Below, in pieces: positions 53,495 through 62,517 of a stretch of 64,000 nt of DNA (position 1 is the first letter of the stretch; the number at the start of each line of letters is the position of its first letter). A program made the translations under genes and the position numbers. Source of the DNA: Acidimicrobiia bacterium (GTDB taxonomy: Bacteria; Actinomycetota; Acidimicrobiia; Spongiisociales; UBA5794); NCBI GenBank assembly GCA_041393965.1, contig JAWKJB010000003.1, positions 310,001 through 374,000 of the forward strand. The letters are read 5' to 3'. The notes under the pieces are model-generated. The model did not search any database. It was given only the letters and a program-made list of their open reading frames with translations, and was not told the origin of the DNA.

Positions 53495-53875
53495 ATGTAC
53501 GCGATCATCCGCGCAGGCGGCAAACAGGCCAAGGTCCACGAGGGTGATGTGCTCGATGTCGAGCGCATCAAGGGAAGCGGCACGGTGTCGTTCACGCCTC
53601 TGCTGATCGTCGGCGAGGACGGCACCGTCATCTCGGATCGGGATCGACTCGGTTCGTCGTCGGTGACTGCTGAGATCGTCGGGGAATCGGCCGGCCCGAA
53701 GATCGATATCTTCAAGTACAAGAACAAGACCGGCTACCGGCGGCGGCAAGGCCACCGTCAGAAGTACACGACCATCAAGGTCACCGAGATCAAAACGGCC
53801 GCGGGCGGCAAGAAGAAGGCCGCCACGCCCAAAGCGGCCGATGGCGACGATGCCGCAGCATCTGAGGAGGAGTAG
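53495..53875 (+). CDS. rplU: 50S ribosomal protein L21
   Basis: MYAIIRAGGKQAKVHEGDVLDVERI and the RRRQGHRQ near residue 85 are L21 hallmarks. 126 residues, about 20 longer than usual owing to a Lys/Ala/Asp/Glu-rich C-terminal tail. TAG abuts the rpmA ATG. Confidence 0.97.
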   Translation: MYAIIRAGGKQAKVHEGDVLDVERIKGSGTVSFTPLLIVGEDGTVISDRDRLGSSSVTAEIVGESAGPKIDIFKYKNKTGYRRRQGHRQKYTTIKVTEIKTAAGGKKKAATPKAADGDDAAASEEE

Positions 53876-54130
53876 ATGTCGAAGACCAAAGCGTCTGGTT
53901 CCTCAAGGAACGGAAGGGATTCGAGGGCCAAGCGTCTCGGACCCAAGGTCTTCGATGGCCAGGTCATCAAGGCCGGTGCCATCATCGTGCGCCAGCGCGG
54001 CACGCGAATCCACCCCGGACACAATGTGGCCCGTGGCGGTGACGACACGCTCTACGCGCTCAGCGACGGAACGGTGAAGTACGGGTCGCGTCGCGGGCGG
54101 CGCCAGGTATCGGTCCAGGTCGACGCTTAG
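53876..54130 (+). CDS. rpmA: 50S ribosomal protein L27
   Basis: 84 residues. GSSRNGRDSRAKRLGPKVFDGQ and VRQRGTRIHPGHNV are the conserved L27 segments. The N-terminus begins MSKTKASGSS with no cleavable Firmicutes-type extension. Follows rplU directly, before obgE. Confidence 0.97.
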   Translation: MSKTKASGSSRNGRDSRAKRLGPKVFDGQVIKAGAIIVRQRGTRIHPGHNVARGGDDTLYALSDGTVKYGSRRGRRQVSVQVDA

Positions 54131-54234
54131 ACGAACACTCTCGAAGCAACGATACGAGCCAAGCCTCGACCCCTGTTTCGTCTCGAAGTAGGGGCTTGCA
54201 CCCAGTGGTCCACCGGAAGCAGAACAGGACGACC

Positions 54235-55509
54235 ATGTTCATTGACCGGGTCAGGCTCACGCTCAGGGGCGGCAATGGTGGCGCCGGTGTTGCGTCGTTT
54301 CTTCGTCGAAAGGGTCTTCCTCGTGGCAAGCCGAATGGCGGTTCGGGCGGCTCCGGTGGAGATGTCGTGCTTGTCGCAGACCCGGCGGTGTCGACTCTGT
54401 TGCGGTACGACCGCCACCCGATCTGGCAGGCAGAAAGCGGGACCCACGGCGAAGGTGACCTGCGCCACGGGCGCCGCGGTTCGGATCTCGAACTCCCGGT
54501 TCCGCTCGGCACCGTCGTGCGCGATGGCGGGGGAGTCCTGCTCGCGGATCTGGTCGAGGAGGGCCAGGTCGTGCGAGTGGCATCGGGCGGCCGAGGAGGC
54601 AAGGGCAACGCCGCATTCGTGCGTTCGTCTCGAAAGGCCCCGACCTTCGCCGAGCAAGGTGAGTACGGCGAGGAGATCGAGATCACGCTCGAGCTGAAAC
54701 TGCTTGCCGATGCAGCCCTCATCGGCTATCCGAACGCCGGAAAGTCCACACTCATCTCCCGCGTGTCTGCGGCAAGGCCGAAGATCGCCGACTATCCGTT
54801 CACGACGCTCGAACCAAACCTCGGCGTGGTATCGGTCGGGGACCGCGAGCTTGTCATCGCCGACATCCCCGGCCTCATCGAAGGGGCGGCATCCGGCAAG
54901 GGCCTCGGTCACGAGTTTCTCCGTCACACGGAGAGAGCCCGTCTCCTAGTGATCCTGCTGGATCCGAGTTCACTCCAGGTCGATCCGCCCAAGCGTCAAC
55001 TCGAGGTTCTGCTTGAGGAACTGGAGTTGCATGACCCTGCCCTCGCGTCGGTCCCGCGGATCGTTGCCCTTTCCAAGGCCGAGCTGGTCTCGGAAGTCGA
55101 ACTCGAGCAGTTCGATCTGGATCCCGGCACCCATCTCGTGTCCGCCATGACCGGGCGCGGCCTCGACGAGCTGTTGTACGCCATCGCCGATGCCGTTGGT
55201 GAGGCCGAGACGATCTCACAGGATCGCGAAGGGTATGTGCTGCACCGGCCGCTTCGCGACGAGTTCACGGTGAGGCGCAGCGGCGACGGCTGGGTCGTTG
55301 ACGGGATCGCCGCGATACGAGCGGTCAACCTCTCAGATCTGACAGACCGTGACGCGGCCGACTTCGTCGCGTCCCGTCTTGTGTCAAGCGGTATCGTGGA
55401 TGGGCTCGTGGAAGCCGGTGCAAGGCCGGGCGATGATGTCACGATCGGTTCGATTGTCTTCACATTCGATCCGGAAGGGTCCGCAGCGGGAGAGGAGGGT
55501 TTGGTGTGA
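54235..55509 (+). CDS. obgE: GTPase Obg/CgtA
   Basis: Ribosome-assembly GTPase. The N-terminal Gly-rich Obg fold (RGGNGGAGVASFLRRK), G1 GYPNAGKST, G3 DIPGLIEGA and a C-terminal OCT domain (~340-424) are visible. ATG 54235 gives MFIDRVRLTLRGG, the canonical start. 424 residues. Overlaps proB (GTGA). Confidence 0.96.
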   Translation: MFIDRVRLTLRGGNGGAGVASFLRRKGLPRGKPNGGSGGSGGDVVLVADPAVSTLLRYDRHPIWQAESGTHGEGDLRHGRRGSDLELPVPLGTVVRDGGGVLLADLVEEGQVVRVASGGRGGKGNAAFVRSSRKAPTFAEQGEYGEEIEITLELKLLADAALIGYPNAGKSTLISRVSAARPKIADYPFTTLEPNLGVVSVGDRELVIADIPGLIEGAASGKGLGHEFLRHTERARLLVILLDPSSLQVDPPKRQLEVLLEELELHDPALASVPRIVALSKAELVSEVELEQFDLDPGTHLVSAMTGRGLDELLYAIADAVGEAETISQDREGYVLHRPLRDEFTVRRSGDGWVVDGIAAIRAVNLSDLTDRDAADFVASRLVSSGIVDGLVEAGARPGDDVTIGSIVFTFDPEGSAAGEEGLV

Positions 55510-56582
55510 GAAAGGCCGTGGATCCCGGTGCGTCGATCGTCGTCAAGGTCGGCTCATCGAGTTTGACCGGCAGCGATGGGGGCCTCGACGACGCATCGGT
55601 CGCATCGGTTGTCGATCAGCTCGCAGCGGTGATGTCTTCTGGCCATCCAGTCGTCCTTGTGACTTCCGCGGCGATCGCCGCTGGGCTGCCATCTCTCGGG
55701 ATGACGACGCGTCCGACCGCGATCGCCGACCTTCAGGTCGCTGCGGCCGTCGGTCAGACCAAGCTGATGGAACGCTACGCCTCGATGTTCTCCCGGCACG
55801 GGATCGAGGTTGGCCAGGTGCTGCTCACCAAAGATGTTCTCGGCAACCGGGGCCAGTACCTCAATGCCCGATCGGCCCTGCTGCGGATGCTCGAACTTGG
55901 GGTGATGCCGATCGTCAACGAGAACGACACCGTCGTGGTGGACGAGGTCAAGCTCGGGGACAATGACCGCCTTGCCGCAATCGCGTCTCACCTCATCGGG
56001 TCCGGCATGCTCGTGGTACTGACCGACACCCATGGTTTGTTCACGGACGATCCCCGACTCACGGATGATGCCGAGCTGCTGACCGCGGTCGTCCACTCCG
56101 ACGAGGTTCTCGATCGGATCCGTGCGGCGGGCGGAAAGGGATCGCTCGGTTCGGGTGGCGTGGTCACAAAGGTCGTCGCCGCCCGCATGGCGGCGTTCTC
56201 CGGCATCCCAACCGTCGTGGCGTCGGCGAAGGTGGATCGTGTCGTCGCGCGGGCAGTCGCTGGCGAGGAGGTCGGGACATGGATCGGGCCTCGACCGGAC
56301 CCGCTCCCGGCCCGCAAGCTGTGGATCGCATTCGGGCTTCCTGCATCGGGAACCGTCACCATCGACCGCGGTGCCACACAGGCCGTCGTCGACGGGGGTC
56401 GGTCCTTGCTCGCTGTCGGCGTCACTGATGTCTCTGGAGGCTTCGAACGGGGGGATGCCATCGATGTCATCGACTCGGACGGGTCGATCTGTGCCAAAGG
56501 TGTTGCGCGGGTCAGTGCCGCCGATGCGATGATTCCGGGTGTCGAGGTGATCCACCGAGACGACCTGGTCGTCCTGCGCTGA
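55506..56582 (+). CDS. proB: Glutamate 5-kinase
   Basis: First step of proline synthesis. Amino acid kinase fold (VVKVGSSSLTG, NENDTVVVDE, GSGGVVTKVVAARMA) with a C-terminal PUA domain at ~270-355. 358 residues, GTG start overlapping obgE. In related genomes proA often follows; here it does not. Confidence 0.95.
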   Translation: MRKAVDPGASIVVKVGSSSLTGSDGGLDDASVASVVDQLAAVMSSGHPVVLVTSAAIAAGLPSLGMTTRPTAIADLQVAAAVGQTKLMERYASMFSRHGIEVGQVLLTKDVLGNRGQYLNARSALLRMLELGVMPIVNENDTVVVDEVKLGDNDRLAAIASHLIGSGMLVVLTDTHGLFTDDPRLTDDAELLTAVVHSDEVLDRIRAAGGKGSLGSGGVVTKVVAARMAAFSGIPTVVASAKVDRVVARAVAGEEVGTWIGPRPDPLPARKLWIAFGLPASGTVTIDRGATQAVVDGGRSLLAVGVTDVSGGFERGDAIDVIDSDGSICAKGVARVSAADAMIPGVEVIHRDDLVVLR

Positions 56583-56639
56583 CGGCTCCATCGTTCATGG
56601 CGGCGGGCGACCGGTGACCGGTTCGCTACGCTGCGGTTG

Positions 56640-57512
56640 ATGAGCGCACCGTGGACGAGCCTGGAAGAGGTCGCCGAGGACCTCGCGTCGGTCGGATACC
56701 TCCCCGATACGAGGATTGCCCAGGTGACCTACCTCGCCACCGTCCTTGGCAAGCCGATTCTCGCTGAGGGACCCGCTGGTGTCGGCAAGACCGCTCTCGC
56801 GCTTGCCCTCGCCGACGCGACGGGTCGACGCCTTGTTCGACTCCAGTGCTATGAGGGCCTCGATGAGGCGAAGGCGCTGTACGAGTGGGACTACCACAAG
56901 CAGCTCCTCCGGCTCCAGTCCGATGAGGGTGCCGCGTGGGATGATCTCGAGGGGGACATTTTCTCAGAGCCCTTCATGCTCACCCGTCCACTTCTCGACG
57001 CCATCCGTTCGCCGGAACCCGTCGTGTTGCTGATCGACGAGGTCGATCGGGTCGAGGTCGAGACCGAGGCACTTCTGCTCGAGGTGCTGGATTCGTATCA
57101 GGTCACGATTCCCGAGCTCGGCACGATGCAGGCCGTAACGACGCCCATCGTCGTGCTCACTTCGAACAACACGAGGGAGCTCTCGGAGGCCCTCAAGCGC
57201 CGATGCCTCTACCTCCATGTGCCGTACCCGACCATCGAGAGGGAGCGAGCGATCCTTGCCGCTCGAGTGCCCGATGTGGAGGAGCGGATGGCCGAGAAGA
57301 TCGCACGGACGGTTGCAACAATTCGCGCCATCCCGCTGAGGAAGGCGCCATCGGTGTCCGAGACGATCGATTGGGCGCGAACGCTCATCGCGCTTGGCGT
57401 TGAGGATCTCGACGATGCCGCCACGGCCGACACACTCCATGTTCTGCTCAAGTATCAGGCAGATATCGAGCGGGTGTCCAAGGAGCTCTCGTTGAAACTC
57501 GATGCGGTGTGA
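56640..57512 (+). CDS. MoxR-family AAA+ ATPase (CoxD-like)
   Basis: 290 residues. Walker A AEGPAGVGKTALA, Walker B VVLLIDEVDR, and the CYEGLDEAKALYEWDYHKQLL segment typical of CoxD/MadB-type MoxR proteins. They work as chaperones with a VWA partner, often in metalloenzyme or complex assembly. ATG 56640 preferred. The VWA partner follows 3 bp downstream. Confidence 0.88.
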   Translation: MSAPWTSLEEVAEDLASVGYLPDTRIAQVTYLATVLGKPILAEGPAGVGKTALALALADATGRRLVRLQCYEGLDEAKALYEWDYHKQLLRLQSDEGAAWDDLEGDIFSEPFMLTRPLLDAIRSPEPVVLLIDEVDRVEVETEALLLEVLDSYQVTIPELGTMQAVTTPIVVLTSNNTRELSEALKRRCLYLHVPYPTIERERAILAARVPDVEERMAEKIARTVATIRAIPLRKAPSVSETIDWARTLIALGVEDLDDAATADTLHVLLKYQADIERVSKELSLKLDAV

Positions 57513-57515
57513 GTC

Positions 57516-58922
57516 GTGATCGGTTCGCTGTCGGAGTTCGTGTCTGAGCTGCGAGCCATCGGCATACCGGTCTCGATGGTCGAGGCCCTCGATGCCATCG
57601 AAGCGATCGAACACACCGATCTGGGACATCCAGAGCACCTGCGGGCGACGCTCGGCGCGACGCTGGTCAAGAGTCCCCGCCACTACGACGCATTCGATGC
57701 AGCATTTGATGTGTTCTTCGGTCTCAGATCCGAAGTGGGAACACCCGACGACGATGACCCCGGTCCCGGCGCAGGGGGGAGCGGTGGCAGCGGTGCAGAT
57801 GGTCTGCCAGACGGCGTGTACCGGGCCCTCGTCGAAGGGGACATCGATGCGCTGCGGGCGTTGATCGCCCGTGCCGTTGATCACTATGCCGGCATGCAGC
57901 CGGGACGGCCGGTTGGCGGTCGCTACTACGCGTACCGGGTGCTTCGACGGCTCGAAAGCGAACATCTCCTCGCAAGGCTCATCGCGGCACTGGTCGGCGC
58001 CGATCTGGATTCAGAGATCGAATCCCGGATTCAGCGCGCCGAAGTCGACGCGCTCATCGAGCTTCTCCGGAGTGAGATCGATCGGGAGGTAACGGCACGC
58101 CTCGTCGCGGATCGCGGCGCAGCCGCGGTCGCGGCGTCGCGTCGGGTTGCACTGATCGAGGACATCGACCTCATGCATGCAACCCAGCTCGAGATCGAAA
58201 AGGTCTCCCAGGCCATCGGACCGCTGGCTCGCAAGCTTGCGACCCGGCTCAGCCATCGACGGCGCCGCGGCAGGGTGGGACGCCTCGATGTGCGTCGCAC
58301 GATTCGTCGCTCGCTCGCCCACGGCGGGGTCCTTCTCGAGCCGAGCTTCAAGCCGCCGAGGGTCTCCAAGCCGGAGTTCGTGGTGTTGTGCGACCTGTCG
58401 GGCTCGATGGCAACCTTTGCCCGGTTCACGATGCAGCTTGCGTATGCGATCTCGTCGGAGCTCTCGAAGGTTCGGGTGTTCGCCTTCATCGATGCCCTCG
58501 ACGAGGTCACCGATCATTTCGGGCCGGGATCCGACTTCGGATCAGCACTGCTCGAGATCGGGCGGGTCGCGACGCTTGTCAAGCGGGACGGCCACTCCGA
58601 CTATGGGAGTTCGTTCGCTGACATGTGGGAGCGCTACGGCGATGCCGTGACATCCAAGTCGACCGTCATCGTCACGGGTGACGCACGCAACAACTACCGA
58701 GATCCCGGGATCGAATACCTCGATCAGATCGCGCAACGGTGCCGGGCGCTGTTCTGGCTGAACCCGGAACCTGAACGCTTCTGGGACACGGGGGATTCGG
58801 TGATGTCTCGCTATGCGCTGCTCTGCGACCGTGTCGAACAGGTTCGCACGCTGCGACAGCTTGAGGGCTTTGTCGAACGGGCCGCGCTGCCGGTTGTTCG
58901 CAGGAGTCGCTTGGTGTCGTGA
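57516..58922 (+). CDS. VWA-domain protein, CoxE family
   Basis: 468 residues. An N-terminal helical region is followed by a C-terminal von Willebrand A domain whose MIDAS is CDLSGSMATFAR. GSDFGSALLE and VIVTGDARNNYRDPG are conserved CoxE segments. Partner of the MoxR ATPase. No CO dehydrogenase or nitrate/NO reductase genes are nearby, so the client is unknown. Confidence 0.87.
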   Translation: MIGSLSEFVSELRAIGIPVSMVEALDAIEAIEHTDLGHPEHLRATLGATLVKSPRHYDAFDAAFDVFFGLRSEVGTPDDDDPGPGAGGSGGSGADGLPDGVYRALVEGDIDALRALIARAVDHYAGMQPGRPVGGRYYAYRVLRRLESEHLLARLIAALVGADLDSEIESRIQRAEVDALIELLRSEIDREVTARLVADRGAAAVAASRRVALIEDIDLMHATQLEIEKVSQAIGPLARKLATRLSHRRRRGRVGRLDVRRTIRRSLAHGGVLLEPSFKPPRVSKPEFVVLCDLSGSMATFARFTMQLAYAISSELSKVRVFAFIDALDEVTDHFGPGSDFGSALLEIGRVATLVKRDGHSDYGSSFADMWERYGDAVTSKSTVIVTGDARNNYRDPGIEYLDQIAQRCRALFWLNPEPERFWDTGDSVMSRYALLCDRVEQVRTLRQLEGFVERAALPVVRRSRLVS

Positions 58923-59045
58923 GTGGTGGTGCGCCGCCTTCGACAATGGTGCGGATGACCTGTCAAGCGTCGTCCCTTGCCCGCCGATAGAGCACCAGAC
59001 ATCACCACGATTGCCCTTCGGGCATCGAAGGACCCGGAGGATCCC

Positions 59046-59453
59046 TTGGCCAGCGTTCTCGTCGTCGACGACTCCCATGTGCTGCGGAGGCTCGTTGAGA
59101 TAGCGCTCGAACCGCTCGGTCTCGATGTCTCGACCGCCGGGTCGGTGACCGAGGCGCAGGACTGTGTGGAAGCGATCGTGCCCGATGTCGTTCTTCTCGA
59201 TGTCGGTCTCCCCGACGGGCACGGCATCTCGGTTCTCGAATGGATGAGGCGCAATCCTCGCTATGACGGTGTCTCCGTCGTGATGGCGTCGGGCTACGCG
59301 GCGAACGACGAGATCAACGCGGCGATGGCTGCTGGTGCGTCGGGATACCTCACGAAGCCGTTCTCGCCTGACGATGTGCGAGCGGCGGTCCTCGCGGTTG
59401 TCCACGATGGGCAACGGCCGGCTGGTTCTGGTCCTATCCGTGTCGTAGGGTGA
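59046..59453 (+). CDS. Single-domain response regulator (CheY-like)
   Basis: About 135 residues: VLVVDDSHVLRRL acidic pocket, phospho-acceptor Asp in VVLLDVGLPDG, and LTKPF with the conserved Lys. No output domain. TTG 59046 has GGAGG 5 bp upstream and starts just before the fold; a longer frame from 58977 is possible. No sensor kinase is in the window. The hairpin TGCCCTTCGGGCA precedes it (59007-59019 region). Confidence 0.82.
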   Translation: MASVLVVDDSHVLRRLVEIALEPLGLDVSTAGSVTEAQDCVEAIVPDVVLLDVGLPDGHGISVLEWMRRNPRYDGVSVVMASGYAANDEINAAMAAGASGYLTKPFSPDDVRAAVLAVVHDGQRPAGSGPIRVVG

Positions 59454-59481
59454 CAACCACGGCAGCGGCGCGAGGTGTGCC

Positions 59482-59973
59482 GTGTTGGGTTCGCTTGTCT
59501 CCGTGGCGTTGCTGGTTTCAGGTGCCTGTCCGGCCGTCGGGGCGCAACCGGGCACCATCGTTCGCGCCTACGAACCGGTCGGGCGCTTTGCAGGCCATTG
59601 GGGGATCGATATCGCCGCAGCGGAGGGGGCACCGGTGGCGGTCGTCGGCGACGGGGTCGTCACATTCGCCGGATCCGTTGCCGGTCGCCTGTCGGTGACG
59701 GTTGCCTCCGGTTCGGCCAAAGTCTCGTATTCCTACCTTGCAGCGATCTCGGTCTCAGAAGGGCAGCGGGTGGTTCGGGGTGCGACGGTGGGGGTCGTGG
59801 GAACCCACGGTGGGCGAGCCGCGTTCCATCTCTCCTTTCGGGTCGACGGCCGGTATCGGGATCCCAAGGCCCTGTTTGCGTGTCTCGGGCCGCCAGCCCT
59901 CGGCCTTCGGCTCGCCCCGAGTACTGCGACCTATCCTGTTTCCCGTGTACGGAATACTCGGCGGCACATTTGA
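59482..59973 (+). CDS. Secreted degenerate M23/LytM-like domain protein
   Basis: 163 residues. Signal peptide (LGSLVSVALLVSGACPAVGA) then a LytM-like domain: GHWGIDIAAAEGAPVAVVGDGVV and AAFHLSFRVDG. The first zinc motif (HxxxD) is kept but the usual HLHFE is FHLSF, missing the second His, so catalysis is doubtful. It may be a regulatory LytM protein. Its 3' end overlaps nadD by 29 bp. Confidence 0.75.
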   Translation: MLGSLVSVALLVSGACPAVGAQPGTIVRAYEPVGRFAGHWGIDIAAAEGAPVAVVGDGVVTFAGSVAGRLSVTVASGSAKVSYSYLAAISVSEGQRVVRGATVGVVGTHGGRAAFHLSFRVDGRYRDPKALFACLGPPALGLRLAPSTATYPVSRVRNTRRHI

Positions 59974-60517
59974 CCCACCGCACATGGCGCATCTCGCGGC
60001 GGCCCATGCCGCTTTCGAACAACTCGGTCTCGACCATGTGCGGCTGCTCCCGGCCCGTGAGCCATGGCAGAAGTTCGATTGGGGGGTGACCTCACCGAAG
60101 CACCGTTGGGCGATGACGATGCTTGCCGCGGCTGAGGCACCGTTCCTGTGCGCTGATGACACCGAGATGCTGCGTCGCGGCCCGACCTATACGATCGATA
60201 CGCTTGAGGCACACGATGGCGACGCGGTCCTGATTCTCGGCTCCGATTCGGCTGTCGGCATCCCGTCGTGGCACCGCGCTGACGAGCTGCTTGCCACAGC
60301 GACGATCGCCGTTGTGCCCCGACCGACGGTGTCCTTCGACGAGGTCGCCGCGGCGATTGGCGACGGGTTCACACCGGTCCGGATGCCGACCCTCGACCTG
60401 TCCGCGACCGAGATCAGGGAGCACATTCGGGCAGGCAGATCGCCTCGGTTCTTGGTACCCGACAGCGTGTTGTTCTACATCGCGGCCAACGATCTGTACA
60501 CCAAGCGGGATGCATAG
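59945..60517 (+). CDS. nadD: Nicotinate-nucleotide adenylyltransferase
   Basis: Makes deamido-NAD from NaMN. YGILGGTFDPPHMAHLAAA is the nucleotidyltransferase motif and LDLSATEIREHIRAGRSPRFLVP holds the ISSTxIR-type motif. 190 residues from GTG 59945, which lies inside the upstream gene. Paired with rsfS as in most bacteria. Confidence 0.95.
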   Translation: MYGILGGTFDPPHMAHLAAAHAAFEQLGLDHVRLLPAREPWQKFDWGVTSPKHRWAMTMLAAAEAPFLCADDTEMLRRGPTYTIDTLEAHDGDAVLILGSDSAVGIPSWHRADELLATATIAVVPRPTVSFDEVAAAIGDGFTPVRMPTLDLSATEIREHIRAGRSPRFLVPDSVLFYIAANDLYTKRDA

Positions 60518-60568
60518 GGGTGGGGCTCCGTGCTGGAAGCGTGCGTCGACCGCTAGCATGCCCGCTGA

Positions 60569-60961
60569 ATGAGCAGGCCGCGGGCAAGAGCAACCGATGA
60601 AGCGATCGCAGCGGCTCGACTCGCGGCCAAGGCCATCGTCGACAAGAAGGGCGAGAATGTCGCGCTCTTGGACCTCTCGGGTCTGCTCGTCGTCGCCGAC
60701 ATCTTCGTGATTGCTTCCGGCACCTCGAACCGACATGTCAGGACCCTCGTGGAGGACACCGAGGCCGCGCTGCGGGGGATCGGGCGCAAGCCGATCCGGC
60801 GTGAAGGTGTGGAATACGGCAGGTGGGCGCTCGTCGACTACGGCGATGTCGTCCTCCATGTGTTCGACCGTGAGACCCGCGACTACTACGACCTCGAGCA
60901 TCTGTGGGGGAATGCCCCGCGGATCGCGTTCGAGCCGGCTTCCACCGCCATCGACTCCTGA
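60569..60961 (+). CDS. rsfS: Ribosomal silencing factor RsfS
   Basis: Binds L14 to block subunit joining in nutrient limitation. KGENVALLDLSGLLVVADIFVIASGTSNRHV and GDVVLHVFDRETRDYYDLEHLW are the signature segments. 130 residues. Downstream of nadD as usual. Confidence 0.95.
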   Translation: MSRPRARATDEAIAAARLAAKAIVDKKGENVALLDLSGLLVVADIFVIASGTSNRHVRTLVEDTEAALRGIGRKPIRREGVEYGRWALVDYGDVVLHVFDRETRDYYDLEHLWGNAPRIAFEPASTAIDS

Positions 60962-60968
60962 CCCGGCG

Positions 60969-61607
60969 CTACAGGCTTCCGAGTGCGATGACGAGCAGTG
61001 CCTGGGCCCCGTGGTAGGCCATCATCGTCAGCAGTCGACCGTGGGGGAGCGGTGCGACAAACCGGTTCCAGCCAAGGATCGTATCCGACAGGTAGAACAG
61101 CCCGGCACCGACCGTTGCGGCCGGGTTCATGGTGCCGACCGCAGCGACGAGCATGGCCGAGATGGCCACGATGTAGCCCGCAACGGGAATCCCGAGCCTC
61201 CGATCGGCACCTGACGCCGCGCGCTGGATACGCCAGCCCGTTGTGACGATGGCGAGGATCACGAGGACGACTCCCACCGCAACGGCTCGCAGATCCAGTC
61301 CGGCGTCGACGAGCCCGACGGTGTAGGCGATGTGGGCTGCAAGAAATGCCCCGAGACCAGCAACGAACCATCGGGTATCCATGAGGAGGAAGACATCCCC
61401 CGCCAGGCTCAGGACGAGACCGGCAACGAACAAGGCCCGGATCGTTGGGGTTGCCGGGTCGATGGCCAAGGCAGCGCCGACGAGGAGCGCAAGGGTGGCT
61501 GGCTTGGCCACGATCTCGATGGATCGACGACCGGTGGCCACCGACCACCAGTCGACGACCGCCGCGATGCCGGCAGCAGCGAGGACGAGGACGGCCGTCG
61601 AAGTCAC
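60969..61607 (-). CDS. YhhN/TMEM86 family membrane protein (lysoplasmalogenase-like)
   Basis: 212 residues with about seven to eight TMs. KPATLALLVG, LSLAGDVFLLMD and LFYLSDTILGWNRF match the YhhN core; eukaryotic TMEM86B hydrolyses lysoplasmalogens. Convergent with rsfS, GTG start at 61607. Confidence 0.85.
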   Translation of the reverse strand: MTSTAVLVLAAAGIAAVVDWWSVATGRRSIEIVAKPATLALLVGAALAIDPATPTIRALFVAGLVLSLAGDVFLLMDTRWFVAGLGAFLAAHIAYTVGLVDAGLDLRAVAVGVVLVILAIVTTGWRIQRAASGADRRLGIPVAGYIVAISAMLVAAVGTMNPAATVGAGLFYLSDTILGWNRFVAPLPHGRLLTMMAYHGAQALLVIALGSL

Positions 61608-61689
61608 ACTCGCAAGGTAGTGCAGCGCCGAGCCCTCGACTCAACGGCAAGTCCGACATGGACCGACCCCTGATACACTCCCGGCTCTT

Positions 61690-61763
61690 GGGGCTGTAGC
61701 TCAGCCTGGCAGAGCACTTGTCTGGCAGACAAGGGGTCAGGGGTTCAAATCCCCTCAGCTCCA
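61690..61763 (+). tRNA. tRNA-Ala (GGC)
   Basis: Acceptor GGGGCTG/CAGCTCC, anticodon stem CTTGT/ACAAG with loop CTGGCAG, T-arm AGGGGTTCAAATCCCCT. No encoded CCA. It marks the left edge of the atypical segment. Confidence 0.93.
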
Positions 61764-61775
61764 CGAAAGCGGAAA

Positions 61776-61811
61776 ACGCTGAAACCCCGGCAAGGGCTGG
61801 GGTTTCAGCGT
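61776..61811 (+). terminator. Terminator hairpin after tRNA-Ala
   Basis: Perfect 13-bp inverted repeat ACGCTGAAACCCC (61776-61788) / GGGGTTTCAGCGT (61799-61811), 12 bp after the tRNA. Confidence 0.8.
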
Positions 61812-61902
61812 GTTCGGAAGTGGCGATTCGTCGGTCTATATCAACTGAAGCACACGCGGCTCGCCGGAGGTGATGTGACTCCCTTGCCCGAGACGTCCGA
61901 AG

Positions 61903-62517
61903 TTGGATGAAGCGCAGAGGCGTCGTGCCTTTGGCGAGCTGTATGACTCAACGTTCGATCAGATCCTTGCCCATTGTCGGAGGCATTGCTTGGGTCCGGA
62001 CGATGCCGAGGATGCGGTCGTTGAGGTCTATTTGACGGCTTGGCGCAAGCTTGAAGAAGCACTCGAAGCGGACCCGCCCAGGTCGTGGTTGTACGGTGTG
62101 GCATTCCGAGTCACAGCGAATCAGAGGCGTGGTCGCGACCGCTTCAAACGCCTCGTTGGGAGGCTCGCCGAGATCCCTCACCGGTCCGTCGAGGACTCCG
62201 CAGAGGACATGGCGATGACGGCTGCCTCAGCTGACGCGGTGTATGCAGCGTTGGAGACACTCGCACCGATCGATCAGGAACTCATCAAACTCGCGGCCCT
62301 TGACGGGTTCTCGCATCAGGAAATCGCAGCGATTGTTGACCGGTCGGTGCCTGCTGTCAGGACACGGCTGTTCCGGGCCCGCCAGCGCCTCGCGGCTCGC
62401 CTCGAGCTCAATGCCCGCCGCGACATCTCCTCGAAGCCGGACATCTCTTTAGGTAGAGAAAGCATGCATCGGCCAGCAAGCCCCGGAACTGGGCAAACCG
62501 ACGAGGAGGAGCAGTGA
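61903..62517 (+). CDS. ECF-type RNA polymerase sigma factor
   Basis: 204 residues. Region 2 at ~10-75 (FDQILAHCRRHCLGPDDAEDAVVEVYLTAWRKL) and region 4 at ~118-165 (LKLAALDGFSHQEIAAIVDRSVPAVRTRLFRARQRL-like). The only in-frame start after the upstream stop is TTG 61903. It overlaps the next gene (GTGA), probably its regulator. Contains ACGT words and lies in the atypical right-hand segment. Confidence 0.87.
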   Translation: MDEAQRRRAFGELYDSTFDQILAHCRRHCLGPDDAEDAVVEVYLTAWRKLEEALEADPPRSWLYGVAFRVTANQRRGRDRFKRLVGRLAEIPHRSVEDSAEDMAMTAASADAVYAALETLAPIDQELIKLAALDGFSHQEIAAIVDRSVPAVRTRLFRARQRLAARLELNARRDISSKPDISLGRESMHRPASPGTGQTDEEEQ

